A stretch of DNA of 64,000 bases from Streptomyces sp. TLI_146. GTDB taxonomy: Bacteria > Actinomycetota > Actinomycetes > Streptomycetales > Streptomycetaceae. The position numbers and the translations under genes were made by a program. Each line of letters opens with the position of its first letter. Position 1 is the stretch's first letter. The DNA is taken from contig NZ_PJMX01000001.1 in the NCBI RefSeq assembly GCF_002846415.1, positions 3,720,001-3,784,000 of the forward strand, given 5' to 3'. The notes below the pieces were generated by a model. The model was given only the letters and a program-made list of their open reading frames with translations, did no database searches and was not told where the DNA came from. Below are positions 49,027 to 58,230 of the stretch, one piece after another.

Positions 49027-50603
49027 GCGAACAGCCGCCGCCAGGTCTCGGGGCCGGGGTATCCGTCGGCCGCGCCGCCGCGCCAGCCCTGGGCGCGCTG
49101 GAACGCCTCGACGTTGCGCCGGTCGGCCTCGCTCCAGCGCGGGCCGGGGCCGGAGGTGTAGTACCGCCCGAACCCCTTGCGCAGGAGCTGCCGCCCGAGC
49201 TCGGTCACGTACGCGCTGGACTGCCCCGGCCGGAAGTACGCCTTGCCGGGGAAGGCGGGCACGTGCGTCCAGCCCGCCGCCGCGGCGACGGTCGGCCCGC
49301 CGGGAGCGCCGGGCGCGCCCAGCGGGCCCGGGGGGCCCTGCGCGGGAGGGGGCGGGCCGGTCGGGGCCGGGGCCGTGGGGGTCGAGGCCGCCGGGACCGG
49401 AGTTGCCGGGACTGGGGTTGCCGGAGGCTGGGCCACCGCGGGTTCGGCCACAGCGGGCTGAACCACCGGCACCTGCGCCACCGCGGGCTCGGCCGGTGGC
49501 TGGGGCGGGGTGGTCGCCGCCGGGGGCGGGCTCCCGGCCGGGATGTCCTTGCCCGCGCCCCGGACCAGCAGGCTCCAGGTCTGGGCGCCCGGCAGGCCGT
49601 CGGCCTCGCGGCCGGTCCAGCCCTGGGCGCGCTGGAACGCCTGGGTGGCCCTGCGGTCCGCCGCGCCCCAGCGCGGGCCGGGTCCCTCGGTGTAGAAGCG
49701 CTTGCCGCCGCGCGCCACCAGCATCTGGCCGAGCCGGGTGACGTACGCGTTGTTGGCGCCCGGCCCGAACGCGGCCGCGCCGGGGAAGTCCACGGCGAGC
49801 GCCGCCGACGCGGCGGGCGGGTCGACGGCCGGGCCGCCGGTGCCGGCGCCGACGCCCTTGTAGCGGTAGGGCAGATACCTGCTGGAATTGCTCCAGTACC
49901 CGTACGGCGTCGCCTGCTTCCGGGCCAGCGGGGGCGTCTGCTCGTACGCGATGTAGTAGGTGTGCGTGTAGTCCGTCCAGCCGCCGAAGATCACCACGTG
50001 CGAGCCGCGCGTCGGGTTGTCGGGGTTGTGGAAGAGCAGCATGTCGCCGGGCTGGAGCTCGTCCTTGGTGATCCGCACGGCGAAGTTGCCCAGACTGCCG
50101 GTCCACTCGTTGGTGCCGAGGTTCCAGGCCATCGAGACGAACCCGGAGCAGTCCTGCCGGTACCCGTCCGACCAGTACTTCTCCATGCTGTACGGGACCT
50201 GCGCGGCGATCCACTTCTTGGCCCGGTTGATGATGTCGGCCCGGGTCATCGGCTGGAGCTTGCGCGGCGGCGGTTCGTCGGGCGGCACGGCCGCGCCCCC
50301 GTGCAGCGCGCCTGCGGCGCCCTGCTCGGTCACGGGCCCGGCGTCCAGGCCGACGGCGTCGCCCCCGTCGGCGGCCCGGTCGTGACCGGTCTCCGGCCCC
50401 GGCGCGCGCACGGCGGCGGCCGCGGTCCCGGCGCCGAGGACCACGCCCGCCGCGGTCGCGAGCACCAGCGCGCGGCGGGCGCCGTGGGCGGCCGGGTGGC
50501 CCCCGGCGCGCAGCGGCAGGGCGGCCGTCCGCCGCCGGTCCGCGCACCCGGCGCAGCCGCACTCGCCCGCCGGCTCGTACTCCTCGAACACCGGCACCGT
50601 CAT
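49023..50603 (-). CDS. Secreted/anchored amidase-like protein with two peptidoglycan-binding modules
   Basis: This 526-residue protein has an N-terminal cytosolic CGCAGC cluster (about residues 15-20), one hydrophobic anchor (about 43-64), an NlpC/amidase-type domain (about 120-260) with Cys152 in 'YRQDCSGFVSMAWNLG' and catalytic-type His in 'GSHVVIFGGW', and two near-identical modules (about 300-370 and 455-526), each with 'GPGPRW', 'ADRR' and 'AFQRAQGW' motifs. Modules of this kind bind peptidoglycan. Start ATG 50603 with GCAGGTGA upstream. The stop overlaps the SPFH gene. Its place beside cslA suggests remodelling of the wall to let the glycan through; that is inference. Confidence 0.82.
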   Translation of the reverse strand: MTVPVFEEYEPAGECGCAGCADRRRTAALPLRAGGHPAAHGARRALVLATAAGVVLGAGTAAAAVRAPGPETGHDRAADGGDAVGLDAGPVTEQGAAGALHGGAAVPPDEPPPRKLQPMTRADIINRAKKWIAAQVPYSMEKYWSDGYRQDCSGFVSMAWNLGTNEWTGSLGNFAVRITKDELQPGDMLLFHNPDNPTRGSHVVIFGGWTDYTHTYYIAYEQTPPLARKQATPYGYWSNSSRYLPYRYKGVGAGTGGPAVDPPAASAALAVDFPGAAAFGPGANNAYVTRLGQMLVARGGKRFYTEGPGPRWGAADRRATQAFQRAQGWTGREADGLPGAQTWSLLVRGAGKDIPAGSPPPAATTPPQPPAEPAVAQVPVVQPAVAEPAVAQPPATPVPATPVPAASTPTAPAPTGPPPPAQGPPGPLGAPGAPGGPTVAAAAGWTHVPAFPGKAYFRPGQSSAYVTELGRQLLRKGFGRYYTSGPGPRWSEADRRNVEAFQRAQGWRGGAADGYPGPETWRRLFA

Positions 50604-50796
50604 GGGCGTCACCTGCCGCTCTCGGCGATCTTGTGGTCGTTGAAGATCTTTTCTGCGCTTCTGCACGGGCCACAGCTTTCCAACCGTCCACATAAATCGC
50701 ATTTTGACGGATCAAAACGGATGAAACGAACATCTCACCGCGTGGCGCTGGTCAGAACCACCCTTCCGAGTCCGGTAGAGTTCTCGGTGTCAGCAG

Positions 50797-50870
50797 GCGC
50801 CGCTAGCTCAGTTGGTTAGAGCAGCTGACTCTTAATCAGCGGGTCCGGGGTTCGAGTCCCTGGCGGCGCA
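50797..50870 (+). tRNA. tRNA-Lys (CTT anticodon), copy 3
   Basis: Identical to copies 1 and 2 over 74 bases plus the 5' flank GTCAGCAG. It lies between the peptidoglycan-binding gene (minus) and cslA (plus). The 50604-50796 gap upstream holds AT-rich promoter sequence (TTTTGACGG, GATCAAAACGGATG). Confidence 0.96.
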
Positions 50871-50877
50871 CAGACAG

Positions 50878-50912
50878 CCACAGTCCCCTCACCATCGGTG
50901 AGGGGACTGTGG
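50878..50912 (+). terminator. Terminator after tRNA-Lys copy 3
   Basis: CCACAGTCCCCTCACC and GGTGAGGGGACTGTGG form a 16-bp perfect stem with an ATC loop, seven bases after the tRNA. Confidence 0.88.
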
Positions 50913-51374
50913 TCGTTCTGGGGCGCGCGCCAGCGCCTCCCGCGCCGTGCGCCGCGTGGTGCTCCCACGGGAGCATCACCCAAAATCCGCACGCCCTGCA
51001 CAAGCGCCCCGTAAAGCCCTCGTATGACCGGTAAACAGCGCGTTTCACCCTTGCGATCAAGCCGCTGGGCGTAGAAACCTGGCTGGGGGACATCGGTCCC
51101 AAGGGGGTGTGCGGCTCCATCACTTGGAGGCCGCGTGTGTGGTTCGGAGGGGAATGTCCCGGTTGCGCGGACCTCGGGGTGGGGGCCCTGTTCATGAATC
51201 GGTGCCGATGAAGGCATCATGCAACCGGAAGAGCCTCCTCCCATGTCTGGATCAAGGGGTGTGGCCCGCCCCTTGACCGCCCATCAGTACGTCCGCGGGG
51301 TCGAGGGGGACCGACGCGGACGACGGAACAACGACACACACGCAACGTGACCTTTGCGTGCGGGGGGATGACTC
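50913..51374 (+). promoter_or_regulatory. cslA upstream region, no gene
   Basis: These 462 bases between the tRNA terminator and cslA have no gene. The region is AT-richer than average at 51015-51080 (GTAAAGCC, GTAAACAGCG, TAGAAACC), where the cslA promoter may lie, leaving a leader of perhaps 300 bases. A weak ribosome site GGGGGGAT precedes ATG 51375. Confidence 0.4.
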
Positions 51375-53366
51375 ATGACGTCGACGCCGACCGGCGCCCG
51401 GCACCACGACGACCCGTCCCAGACCACTCAGCTCCGGCTCCCGCCGCATCTGCGGCCCGGGGCCAGGCAGCGGCTGAAGAAGTCGCTGCCGCGCTACGAC
51501 TACGAGCACTACAGCAGGCTGGCCGGCCCGCTCACCCAGCCGGACCCGGCGAAGCCGTACCGCGTGCGCTACCGGTCGCTGCTCTCCCAGGAGCCGCACC
51601 GGATACGCGCGGCCCTGCTGCTCGGCGCGGCCCCGCTGGTCTCGCTCGGTCTGTTCGCCTGGCTGATGCAGCCCGAGCACTGGACCAAGCGCGACCACGC
51701 CTCGCAGTCCCTGCTGGTCCTGGACATCGTCATGCTGGTCTCGATCGGCCTGATCGAGCTCTTCCGGACGATGAACGTGCTCTCCAACGCGCACGCCACG
51801 CTGGTCGCGCGCGACCCCATCCCCGTGGTGCCCGAGACCGGCACCAAGGTCGCCTTCCTCACCTCCTTCGTGCCCGGCAAGGAGCCGCTGGAGATGGTGA
51901 CCAAGACCCTGGAGGCCGCGGTCCGCATCCGCCACCGCGGTCTGATGCACGTCTGGCTGCTCGACGAGGGCGACGACCCGGCGGTCAAGGAAGTGTGCGC
52001 GCGCCTGGGCGTGCACCACTTCTCCCGCAAGGGCGTCGCGCGCTGGAACCAGCCCAAGGGCCCGCACCGCGCCAAGACCAAGCACGGCAACTACAACGCC
52101 TGGCTGGAGGCGCACGGCGGCGAGTACGACTTCTTCGCCTCGGTCGACACCGACCACGTGCCGCTGCCCAACTACCTGGAGCGGATGCTCGGTTACTTCC
52201 GCGACCCGGACGTCGGCTTCGTCATCGGCCCGCAGGTCTACGGCAACTACGACACCTTCGTCACCAAGGCCGCCGAGTCCCAGCAGTTCCTCTTCCACGC
52301 GCTGATCCAGCGGGCCGGCAACAAGTACGGCGCGCCCATGTTCGTCGGCACCAGCAACGCCGTGCGCATCAGCGCGCTGAAGCAGATCGGCGGCCTGTAC
52401 GACTCGATCACCGAGGACATGGCGACCGGCTTCGAGATGCACCGCGCCACCAACCCGGCCACCGGCCGCAAATGGCGCTCGGTCTACACCCCGGACGTGC
52501 TGGCCGTCGGCGAGGGCCCGACCGCCTGGACCGACTTCTTCACCCAGCAGCTGCGCTGGTCCAGAGGCACGTACGAGACGATCCTCAAGCAGTACTGGAA
52601 GGGCTTCGGCACGCTGCCGACCGGCAAGCTCTTCAACTACACGATGATGATCATCTTCTACCCGATGTCGGCCCTCAACTGGATCCTGGCGGCGCTCAGT
52701 TGCGCCCTGTTCCTGGGCCTGGGCGCCTCGGGCGTGCAGATCGACCCCGTCATCTGGATGATGCTGTACGGCAACGCCTCGGCCCTCCAGATCGGCCTCT
52801 ACATCTGGAACCGGCGCCACAACGTCTCCCCGCACGAGCCGGAGGGTTCCGGCGGAGTGGCCGGCATGGTGATGTCGGCGCTCTCCGCGCCCATCTACGC
52901 CCGCTCGCTGATGGACGCCGTACTGCGCCGCAAGAGCTCCTTCGTGGTGACCCCCAAGGGCGACTCGTCCAGCCCGGACACCCTCTTCGGCACCTTCCGC
53001 ATCCACCTGTTCTTCATCGCCCTGTTCGGCGGCTCGCTCATATCCTCGTTCTTCAACGGCCACAGCCACCCCGCGATGATCACTTGGGCCACCCTGGCGA
53101 TGCTGATCACGGCCGCGCCGATCCTCGGCTGGCGGTGGACCGTACGGGCGGAGAAGCGCAAGCGCGGCAAGCGCAGGCGCTCGCCGTCCGAGCCGCAGCA
53201 GGGGCCGCATCAGCAGGAACGCCCGCAGTGGACGCCGGGGGCGCCGCCGCAGCAGCCGCAGCCGCCGCAGGGCGAGCCCCAGCAGCCGCCCGCCGGACCG
53301 CCCGCCGAGCCAGCCGAGCCCGCCGACCAGACCGTGCAGATCGCCCTTGGGGGACGTAACCAATGA
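51375..53366 (+). CDS. cslA: CslA, cellulose synthase-like glycosyltransferase
   Basis: This 663-residue membrane enzyme polymerises a beta-glycan at hyphal tips. There are two helices near the N-terminus (about 80-103 and 112-134) and several C-terminally (from about 425). The GT2 domain has 'TSFVPGKEPLEMVTKTLEAA', the DxD-type 'SVDTDHVPLPNYL', 'TEDMATGFEMH' and the processive QxxRW motif 'QQLRWSRGTYE'. The C-terminal 60 residues are Gln/Pro-rich. ATG 51375 starts the conserved MTSTPTGARH. It overlaps glxA by four bases. In streptomycetes CslA and GlxA act together in tip glycan deposition, aerial growth and attachment. Confidence 0.96.
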   Translation: MTSTPTGARHHDDPSQTTQLRLPPHLRPGARQRLKKSLPRYDYEHYSRLAGPLTQPDPAKPYRVRYRSLLSQEPHRIRAALLLGAAPLVSLGLFAWLMQPEHWTKRDHASQSLLVLDIVMLVSIGLIELFRTMNVLSNAHATLVARDPIPVVPETGTKVAFLTSFVPGKEPLEMVTKTLEAAVRIRHRGLMHVWLLDEGDDPAVKEVCARLGVHHFSRKGVARWNQPKGPHRAKTKHGNYNAWLEAHGGEYDFFASVDTDHVPLPNYLERMLGYFRDPDVGFVIGPQVYGNYDTFVTKAAESQQFLFHALIQRAGNKYGAPMFVGTSNAVRISALKQIGGLYDSITEDMATGFEMHRATNPATGRKWRSVYTPDVLAVGEGPTAWTDFFTQQLRWSRGTYETILKQYWKGFGTLPTGKLFNYTMMIIFYPMSALNWILAALSCALFLGLGASGVQIDPVIWMMLYGNASALQIGLYIWNRRHNVSPHEPEGSGGVAGMVMSALSAPIYARSLMDAVLRRKSSFVVTPKGDSSSPDTLFGTFRIHLFFIALFGGSLISSFFNGHSHPAMITWATLAMLITAAPILGWRWTVRAEKRKRGKRRRSPSEPQQGPHQQERPQWTPGAPPQQPQPPQGEPQQPPAGPPAEPAEPADQTVQIALGGRNQ

Positions 53367-55300
53367 GATTCCGTCCGACCCGCCGTACCCGCCGCTGGGC
53401 GATCGGTACGGCGGTGGTCGTCGCGCTCGCGGGCGCCAACGGCCCCTGGCTGTACCGGTTCTCCTCGGACCAGTACCACGACTACAAGATCAACCAGCCG
53501 GGGTACAAGGCGGACAACGGCCACTGGGACATGGTCGCCATGCCCAAGGAGTTCCGGCTCAACACGATCCACGCGGCGCTGCTGCACACCGGCAAGGTGC
53601 TGCTGGTCGCCGGGTCGGGCAACAACGCCAAGAACTTCGACGCGAAGAAGTTCGACACGGTGCTGTGGGACCCGGACAAGAACACCTTCAAGAAGATCCC
53701 CACGCCCAACGACCTGTTCTGCACCGGCCACACCCAGCTCGCCGACGGCAAGCTGCTGATCGCGGGCGGCACCAAGCGGTACGAGAAGCTCAAGGGCGAC
53801 GTCACCAAGGCCGGCGGCCTGATGATCGTCCACAACGAGGACCCGGACAAGCCGATCACGCTGCCCGCGGGCACCCGGTTCACCGGCAAGTCCAACGCCA
53901 AGACGTTCGTCTCCAAGGACCCCGTCCTCGTCCAGCGCGCCAAGAAGGTCTTCGACAAGAAGACCGGCAAGTTCCTGCGCACCGAGGCCGGGCTCGGGCG
54001 GATCTACGTCGAGGCCGAGGAGTCCGGCACCGAGCACGAGACCGGCACCGAGGACAACTACCGCATCCAGGGCCTCAAGGGCTCCGACACCCGCAACGTC
54101 TACGGCATCGCGCAGAAGCTCGCCCTGGACAAGAAGGACTTCCAGGGGATCAGGGACGCCTACGAGTTCGACCCGGTGGCCGAGCGGTACATCACGGTCG
54201 ACCCGATGAACGAGGCCCGCTGGTACCCGACGCTGACGACGCTCGCCGACGGCAAGGTCCTCGCGCTCTCCGGGCTCGACGACATCGGGCAGCTGGTGCC
54301 GGGCAAGAACGAGGTGTACGACCCGAAGACGAAGAAGTGGACGTACACCAAGGGGATCATGCAGTTCCCGACCTACCCGGCGGTGTTCCTGCTGCAGAAC
54401 GGCAAGCTGTTCTACTCCGGGTCGAACGCGGGGTACGGGCCGGACAACGTCGGCCGTGACCCGGGCATCTGGGACTTCGCCTCCAACAAGTTCACCAAGA
54501 TCCCGGGGCTGAGCGACCCGGGCCGGATGGAGACGTCCGGGACGGTGCTGATGCCTCCGGCCCAGGACGAGAAGTACATGGTGATCGGCGGCGGCGGGGT
54601 CGGCGAGTCGGCCGAGTCGTCGAAGAAGACCCGGATCGTGGACCTCAAGGACCCCAACCCGTCGTTCAAGGACGGCCCTTCGCTGTCCGACGGGACGCGG
54701 TACCCGATGACGTCCGTGCTGCCCGACGACACCATGCTGATCAGCGGCGGCTCCAAGGACTACCGGGGCCGGGGCGGCTCCGACCTGCACCAGGCGCGGA
54801 TCTACGACGCGAAGACGAACTCGATGCGGCGGGTGGCCGACCCGGAGGTGGGCCGCGACTACCACTCCGGGTCGATGCTGCTGCCCGACGGGCGGGTCGT
54901 CACGTTCGGCGGGGACTCGCTGTACGGGGACAAGGACGACACCAAGCCGGGTGTGTTCGAGCAGCGCATCGAGATCTACACGCCGCCGTACCTGTACAAG
55001 GGCGGCGACCGGCCCGACCTCGGGGAGGGGCCGAAGTCGCTCTCGCGGGGCGGGAGCGGGGTGTTCAAGTCGAAGGACGCGGGCGCGGTGAAGTCGGCCC
55101 GGCTGATCCGCCCCAGCGCGACGACGCACGTCACGGACATCGATCAGCGGTCGGTGGCGCTGGATGTGGCGAAGACGCCGGACGGCGTCAGGGTCACGGT
55201 CCCCAAGAACCGCAACCTCGTCCCTCCGGGGTGGTACATGCTGTTCGTGACGAACGGGGAGGGTGTGCCGTCGCGGGCGGTGTGGGTGGAGGTGCCGTAG
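53363..55300 (+). CDS. glxA: GlxA, mononuclear copper-radical oxidase (galactose-oxidase-like)
   Basis: This 645-residue membrane-anchored, extracytoplasmic oxidase has one N-terminal helix (about 11-30), then a Kelch-type propeller with 'FCTGHTQLADGKLLIAGG' (Cys120, candidate partner in the Tyr-Cys cofactor), 'NEARWYPTLTTL' (Trp287-Tyr288), 'GRDYHSGSMLLPDGRVV' (Tyr500, His501, copper ligands), and a C-terminal DUF1929-type beta-sandwich with 'TTHVTDIDQRSVALD' (third ligand His). The galactose-oxidase family oxidises alcohols to aldehydes; GlxA is needed for glycan deposition with CslA. It overlaps cslA by four bases. The metal-ligand assignments are by motif position only. Confidence 0.95.
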   Translation: MRFRPTRRTRRWAIGTAVVVALAGANGPWLYRFSSDQYHDYKINQPGYKADNGHWDMVAMPKEFRLNTIHAALLHTGKVLLVAGSGNNAKNFDAKKFDTVLWDPDKNTFKKIPTPNDLFCTGHTQLADGKLLIAGGTKRYEKLKGDVTKAGGLMIVHNEDPDKPITLPAGTRFTGKSNAKTFVSKDPVLVQRAKKVFDKKTGKFLRTEAGLGRIYVEAEESGTEHETGTEDNYRIQGLKGSDTRNVYGIAQKLALDKKDFQGIRDAYEFDPVAERYITVDPMNEARWYPTLTTLADGKVLALSGLDDIGQLVPGKNEVYDPKTKKWTYTKGIMQFPTYPAVFLLQNGKLFYSGSNAGYGPDNVGRDPGIWDFASNKFTKIPGLSDPGRMETSGTVLMPPAQDEKYMVIGGGGVGESAESSKKTRIVDLKDPNPSFKDGPSLSDGTRYPMTSVLPDDTMLISGGSKDYRGRGGSDLHQARIYDAKTNSMRRVADPEVGRDYHSGSMLLPDGRVVTFGGDSLYGDKDDTKPGVFEQRIEIYTPPYLYKGGDRPDLGEGPKSLSRGGSGVFKSKDAGAVKSARLIRPSATTHVTDIDQRSVALDVAKTPDGVRVTVPKNRNLVPPGWYMLFVTNGEGVPSRAVWVEVP

Positions 55301-55314
55301 CGGGTTGCCGGTGG

Positions 55315-55460
55315 TTCGTCCGCGGGCCGGTGGATGGCTGGTCGCGCAGTTCCCCGCGCCCCTGAAAGCGCCCCTTCGGGCCGCCCAGGGGATTGCCGCG
55401 CAGCGGCATCTAAGGGGCGCGGGGAACTGCGCGAGCAACCCAGCACGGTCCGCAGACGAA
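55315..55460. repeat. Long intergenic inverted repeat, copy 4
   Basis: The left arm has GGCTGGTCGCGCAGTTCCCC and GCGCCCCT (to 55363); the right has AGGGGCGCGGGGAACTGCGC (55413-55432). Outer ends are TTCGTCCGCGGGCC and GGTCCGCAGACGAA. It fills the glxA-cslZ intergenic region between convergent genes. Confidence 0.9.
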
Positions 55461-55508
55461 CGAACCCGGCCGCCCGCCAGAGGGCTTTCGGGAACGGGCG
55501 GGGTGGGG

Positions 55509-56525
55509 CTACTTACTGTTCGCCGCCAAGCTCAGCGCATACTCCGCCCACCACTCCCCCGCCCGAGGCCCCCCCTTGCAGTCCCCGTCCGACTCCCCCG
55601 GCCGCTTCACCCACACATACGCGTCGACCAGCCCGTCCCCCGTCCGAGTCGTCGGACGGTCGCCCAGCGCCCGCCCCGGGGGGTTGCACCAGGTCTCCTT
55701 CGGGTCGCCGCCCGTATAGGGCCCGTTCCCGTTGCGGCTCGTGTCGATCACGAAGTGCTTGCCGGAGAGCTTCGCGGACAGCTGGTGGCCGAAGTCCCGG
55801 CTCGCCGCCGTCGTCTGGAAGTTGGAGACGTTGACGGCGAAGCCGTCGGCCGCCTCCACGCCCGCCCGCCGCAGCGGCTCGTCCAGCGCGTCCGGCCGCT
55901 GCCACCCCGCGTTGCCCGCGTCCACGTACACCTTCACGCCGGGCTGCCGCTTCAGCCGCTCGACCGCCTTCCTCAGCAGGTCGTACCGCTCCTCGGCGAA
56001 CTGCTGCGGCGTGCACCCGTCGACCAGGTGCAGCACCGCGTCCGGCTCCAGGACCACCGTGGCGCCCCGGTCGCCGATCCCGGCGGCCACCTTGTCCACC
56101 CACGCCCGGTACGCGTCGCCGTCCGTCGCGCCGCCCTTGGAGAACTGGCCGCAGTCGCGGTGCGGGATGTTGTAGAGCACGAGCAGCGCCGTACGGTCGG
56201 CCTTCGCCGCCGCCTCGGTGAAGCCCTTCGCCTCCGACTCCGGGTTCTCCGGGCCGATCCACTCCCCGACCGGCTGCGCCGCGATCTTCCCGATCAGCGC
56301 GGCCTTGGCGTCGTCACCGCTCTTGCGGTACTTCGCTGCCTGCCGCGACGCGTTGCCGTCCGGGTTGACCCAGAACGGATCGGTGCCCTTCGGCTGCTGC
56401 GCCACGTCGGGCTTCTTGTCAGAGTCAGAGTCGGAAGAAGACGAACAGGACGTCAGCGCCAGCGCCGTACCCACGGCCGCCACCGCCACCCCGACCGCGC
56501 CCGTCCGCGCACCACTCCGGAACAT
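55509..56525 (-). CDS. cslZ: CslZ, GH6-family glucanase lipoprotein
   Basis: This 338-residue lipoprotein has a lipobox ending LTSC (Cys27) and a Ser/Asp-rich linker. The GH6 domain includes the acid region 'LYNIPHRDCGQFSKGGAT', 'VVLEPDAVLHLVDGC' (base-region Asp), and 'DTSRNGNGPYTGG' near the C-terminus. It hydrolyses beta-1,4-glucan. Convergent with glxA, it probably trims or detaches the CslA product at the cell surface. All main GH6 landmarks are present. Confidence 0.93.
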   Translation of the reverse strand: MFRSGARTGAVGVAVAAVGTALALTSCSSSSDSDSDKKPDVAQQPKGTDPFWVNPDGNASRQAAKYRKSGDDAKAALIGKIAAQPVGEWIGPENPESEAKGFTEAAAKADRTALLVLYNIPHRDCGQFSKGGATDGDAYRAWVDKVAAGIGDRGATVVLEPDAVLHLVDGCTPQQFAEERYDLLRKAVERLKRQPGVKVYVDAGNAGWQRPDALDEPLRRAGVEAADGFAVNVSNFQTTAASRDFGHQLSAKLSGKHFVIDTSRNGNGPYTGGDPKETWCNPPGRALGDRPTTRTGDGLVDAYVWVKRPGESDGDCKGGPRAGEWWAEYALSLAANSK

Positions 56526-56826
56526 CCGACCCCCTCAAACGTACTTTCCCGGACGCTTCCCCCGATCCATCGTGGCACACCCGCGCACACCCCCACGAGC
56601 CCGTTCCCACCGAGCGCGTACGGAAGGCGACTTGGCGTTATCCAGCCCTAGGCCGAAAGCGCACAACGGTTCTACAGTGGTCGCATCGGCCCCAGTCCCG
56701 GCCCGCGTTGGCGCTGGTCCCCTCGAAACCTCCCGTGGAGGTGCCGGGCTTCTCCCGCAGCCCGTGCACCCACGGTCGAGGACCGGCCCGGCCGGCGGCT
56801 CCGGGGGGAGCGGGCCGTCGGCCGGG
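56526..56826. other. Intergenic, no gene seen
   Basis: These 301 bases lie between the cslZ start and the sortase stop. No gene was found. An AT-richer stretch at 56635-56685 (GTTATCCAG, GGTTCTACAGT) could be a promoter. Because both flanking genes are on the minus strand, this region is upstream of cslZ and downstream of the sortase. Confidence 0.5.
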
Positions 56827-57513
56827 CTAGGTTACGGACCTGGCCGCCGCCGCGGGCCGTACGTCCGTGAGATAGGCCGACACGACCACGTTCGCCGTGT
56901 ACGCGCGCGCCTTGCGGTCGTAGGTGCCCCCGCAGGTGATCAGCCGCAGCTCGGCGCGCCCCGCCCGGCGCGGCCCGTACACCTTGTGCGCGTCGAACCG
57001 GTCCCGCCCGAAGACCTGCACGTCGTCGATGGTGAACTCGGCGACCGACCCGTCGGTCCTGGTCACCCGGACCTTCTCGCCGGGCCGGGCGGCGCTCAGG
57101 CCGTAGAAGACGGCCGGCTTGCTCTCGGTGTCGACGTGGCCGACGAACAGCGCCGCTCCCGGCCCGCCGGGCTGGACCCCGGCACCGAACCAGCCGACCG
57201 TGCCCGGCCGGTCGTACGGCGGCGGATCGACCGCACCCGCGGTGTCGAGGCCACGCGGCACGACGGGCGCGGTCACGCCTATCGAAGGGATCTCGACACG
57301 CTGCGGCGGCGCCGTCGTCACCGGGTCGTGCGCGGGCGGCAGCGGTACGCCCAGCGGGCGCCCCACGGCCGCCACGTCACCCGTGGTGGGCGCCGAGCTG
57401 CCGACGGGGCCCTCGGTGGCCTCCCGGCCCCACAGCCACAGGCCGAGCAGCAGGACCGCCCAGGCCAGGCCCGTCAGCAGCCGTCCGGTGCCGGACGTGT
57501 GCTCGGAGGACAT
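56827..57513 (-). CDS. Class F sortase
   Basis: This 228-residue protein is a membrane-anchored transpeptidase-like enzyme. One N-terminal helix (about 14-30) is followed by a linker and a sortase beta-barrel with 'VEIPSIGVTAPVVPRGLD', catalytic His in 'ALFVGHVDTES', and Cys in 'LRLITCGGTYDRKARAYTAN' with the essential Arg following. Class F sortases in actinobacteria mostly lack known substrates with LPXTG tails nearby. The gene is 13 bases after the next gene on this strand and probably is in one operon with it. Confidence 0.9.
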   Translation of the reverse strand: MSSEHTSGTGRLLTGLAWAVLLLGLWLWGREATEGPVGSSAPTTGDVAAVGRPLGVPLPPAHDPVTTAPPQRVEIPSIGVTAPVVPRGLDTAGAVDPPPYDRPGTVGWFGAGVQPGGPGAALFVGHVDTESKPAVFYGLSAARPGEKVRVTRTDGSVAEFTIDDVQVFGRDRFDAHKVYGPRRAGRAELRLITCGGTYDRKARAYTANVVVSAYLTDVRPAAAARSVT

Positions 57514-57526
57514 CGCCCCGGTCGTC

Positions 57527-58105
57527 TCAGTCCGCGCGGCGCCGGCGCCGCACGCTGCGGCCCGCCACCGCGACCGCCGCCACGGCCGCCAGGGCCAGGC
57601 CGATCACCGCGTGCCGGGTGCCCGGGCCCTGCTCGGTGGCCTGCCGGTCGGCGAGGTGCGCGGCCCCGCCGCCGCCCGCGTGGACCGGGGCGTGCGGGGT
57701 GGCGTGGTGGTCGGGGTGCTCGTTGCCGTCGTGATGGCCGTCCTGGTGGCCGCCGCCGTGCACGACCGTGACGCGGCCGGAGGCCTGGCCCGGGCCGTCC
57801 TTGCAGTTCACCCAGATGTCGTAGCCGCGCGCCTGGGCATCCGACCGGATCCGGGCCTGCGCGAAGAGGCCCCCGTCCGCGGCCGGCGCGAACTGCGCCT
57901 GCGAGACGAAGGCCTCCGAGGTCCCGACGGCCTGGCGGCCGCCGCACACGCTGACCCGCAGGGCCACCTCACCGCCCGGGGCGATGGTGGACGGTGTCAC
58001 CGTCAGTGACCCGTGCGACTCGGACTCCGCCGTGGCGGCCGCCACGGGCATCAGAGCGGTGGCGGCCGCCACGGCCGCACAGAGCGTGACCTGTCGAAAG
58101 CGCAT
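57527..58105 (-). CDS. Exported His-rich protein with C-terminal membrane anchor, paired with sortase
   Basis: This 192-residue protein has a signal peptide (MRFRQVTLCAAVAAATALM..., cut near residue 26). A beta domain of about 90 residues has three cysteines ('LRVSVCGGRQAV', 'IWVNCKDGPGQA'). A His/Asp/Gly-rich stretch follows (about 115-145, GGGHQDGHHDGNEHPDHHAT). A hydrophobic helix then ends in an Arg-rich tail (RSVRRRRRAD), the layout of a sortase substrate but without a clear LPXTG. It lies just upstream of the class F sortase in the same operon. His-rich segments can bind metals. Function unknown. Confidence 0.7.
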   Translation of the reverse strand: MRFRQVTLCAAVAAATALMPVAAATAESESHGSLTVTPSTIAPGGEVALRVSVCGGRQAVGTSEAFVSQAQFAPAADGGLFAQARIRSDAQARGYDIWVNCKDGPGQASGRVTVVHGGGHQDGHHDGNEHPDHHATPHAPVHAGGGGAAHLADRQATEQGPGTRHAVIGLALAAVAAVAVAGRSVRRRRRAD

Positions 58106-58183
58106 CGTGAACCTCCTGTAGGAAGATTCACGCGGCAGAGGCTCTTCCGCATCCCGGGCACGTCCGAACGGTGCCCGCACCCA

Positions 58184-58215
58184 TAGGGGCGCGGGGAACT
58201 GCGCGACCAGCCGCA
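58184..58215. repeat. Solo half-copy of the long inverted repeat, copy 5
   Basis: AGGGGCGCGGGGAACTGCGC followed by GACCAGCC matches the right arms of copies 1-4, with no left arm. It lies between the HAD phosphatase 3' end and the start region of the His-rich protein gene. CCCGCAG follows at 58220. Confidence 0.85.
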
Positions 58216-58230
58216 CACAACCCGCAGCGA

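Noticed and set aside
47860..50733. A very long minus-strand open frame of 957 codons
   Set aside because: It enters from an unbiased frame opposite the peptidoglycan-binding gene and becomes the true SPFH gene only at 49026; the upstream part is a high-GC shadow.
53210..55438. Large antisense frame opposite glxA
   Set aside because: Typical shadow of a high-GC gene; product is low-complexity and unrelated to any family.
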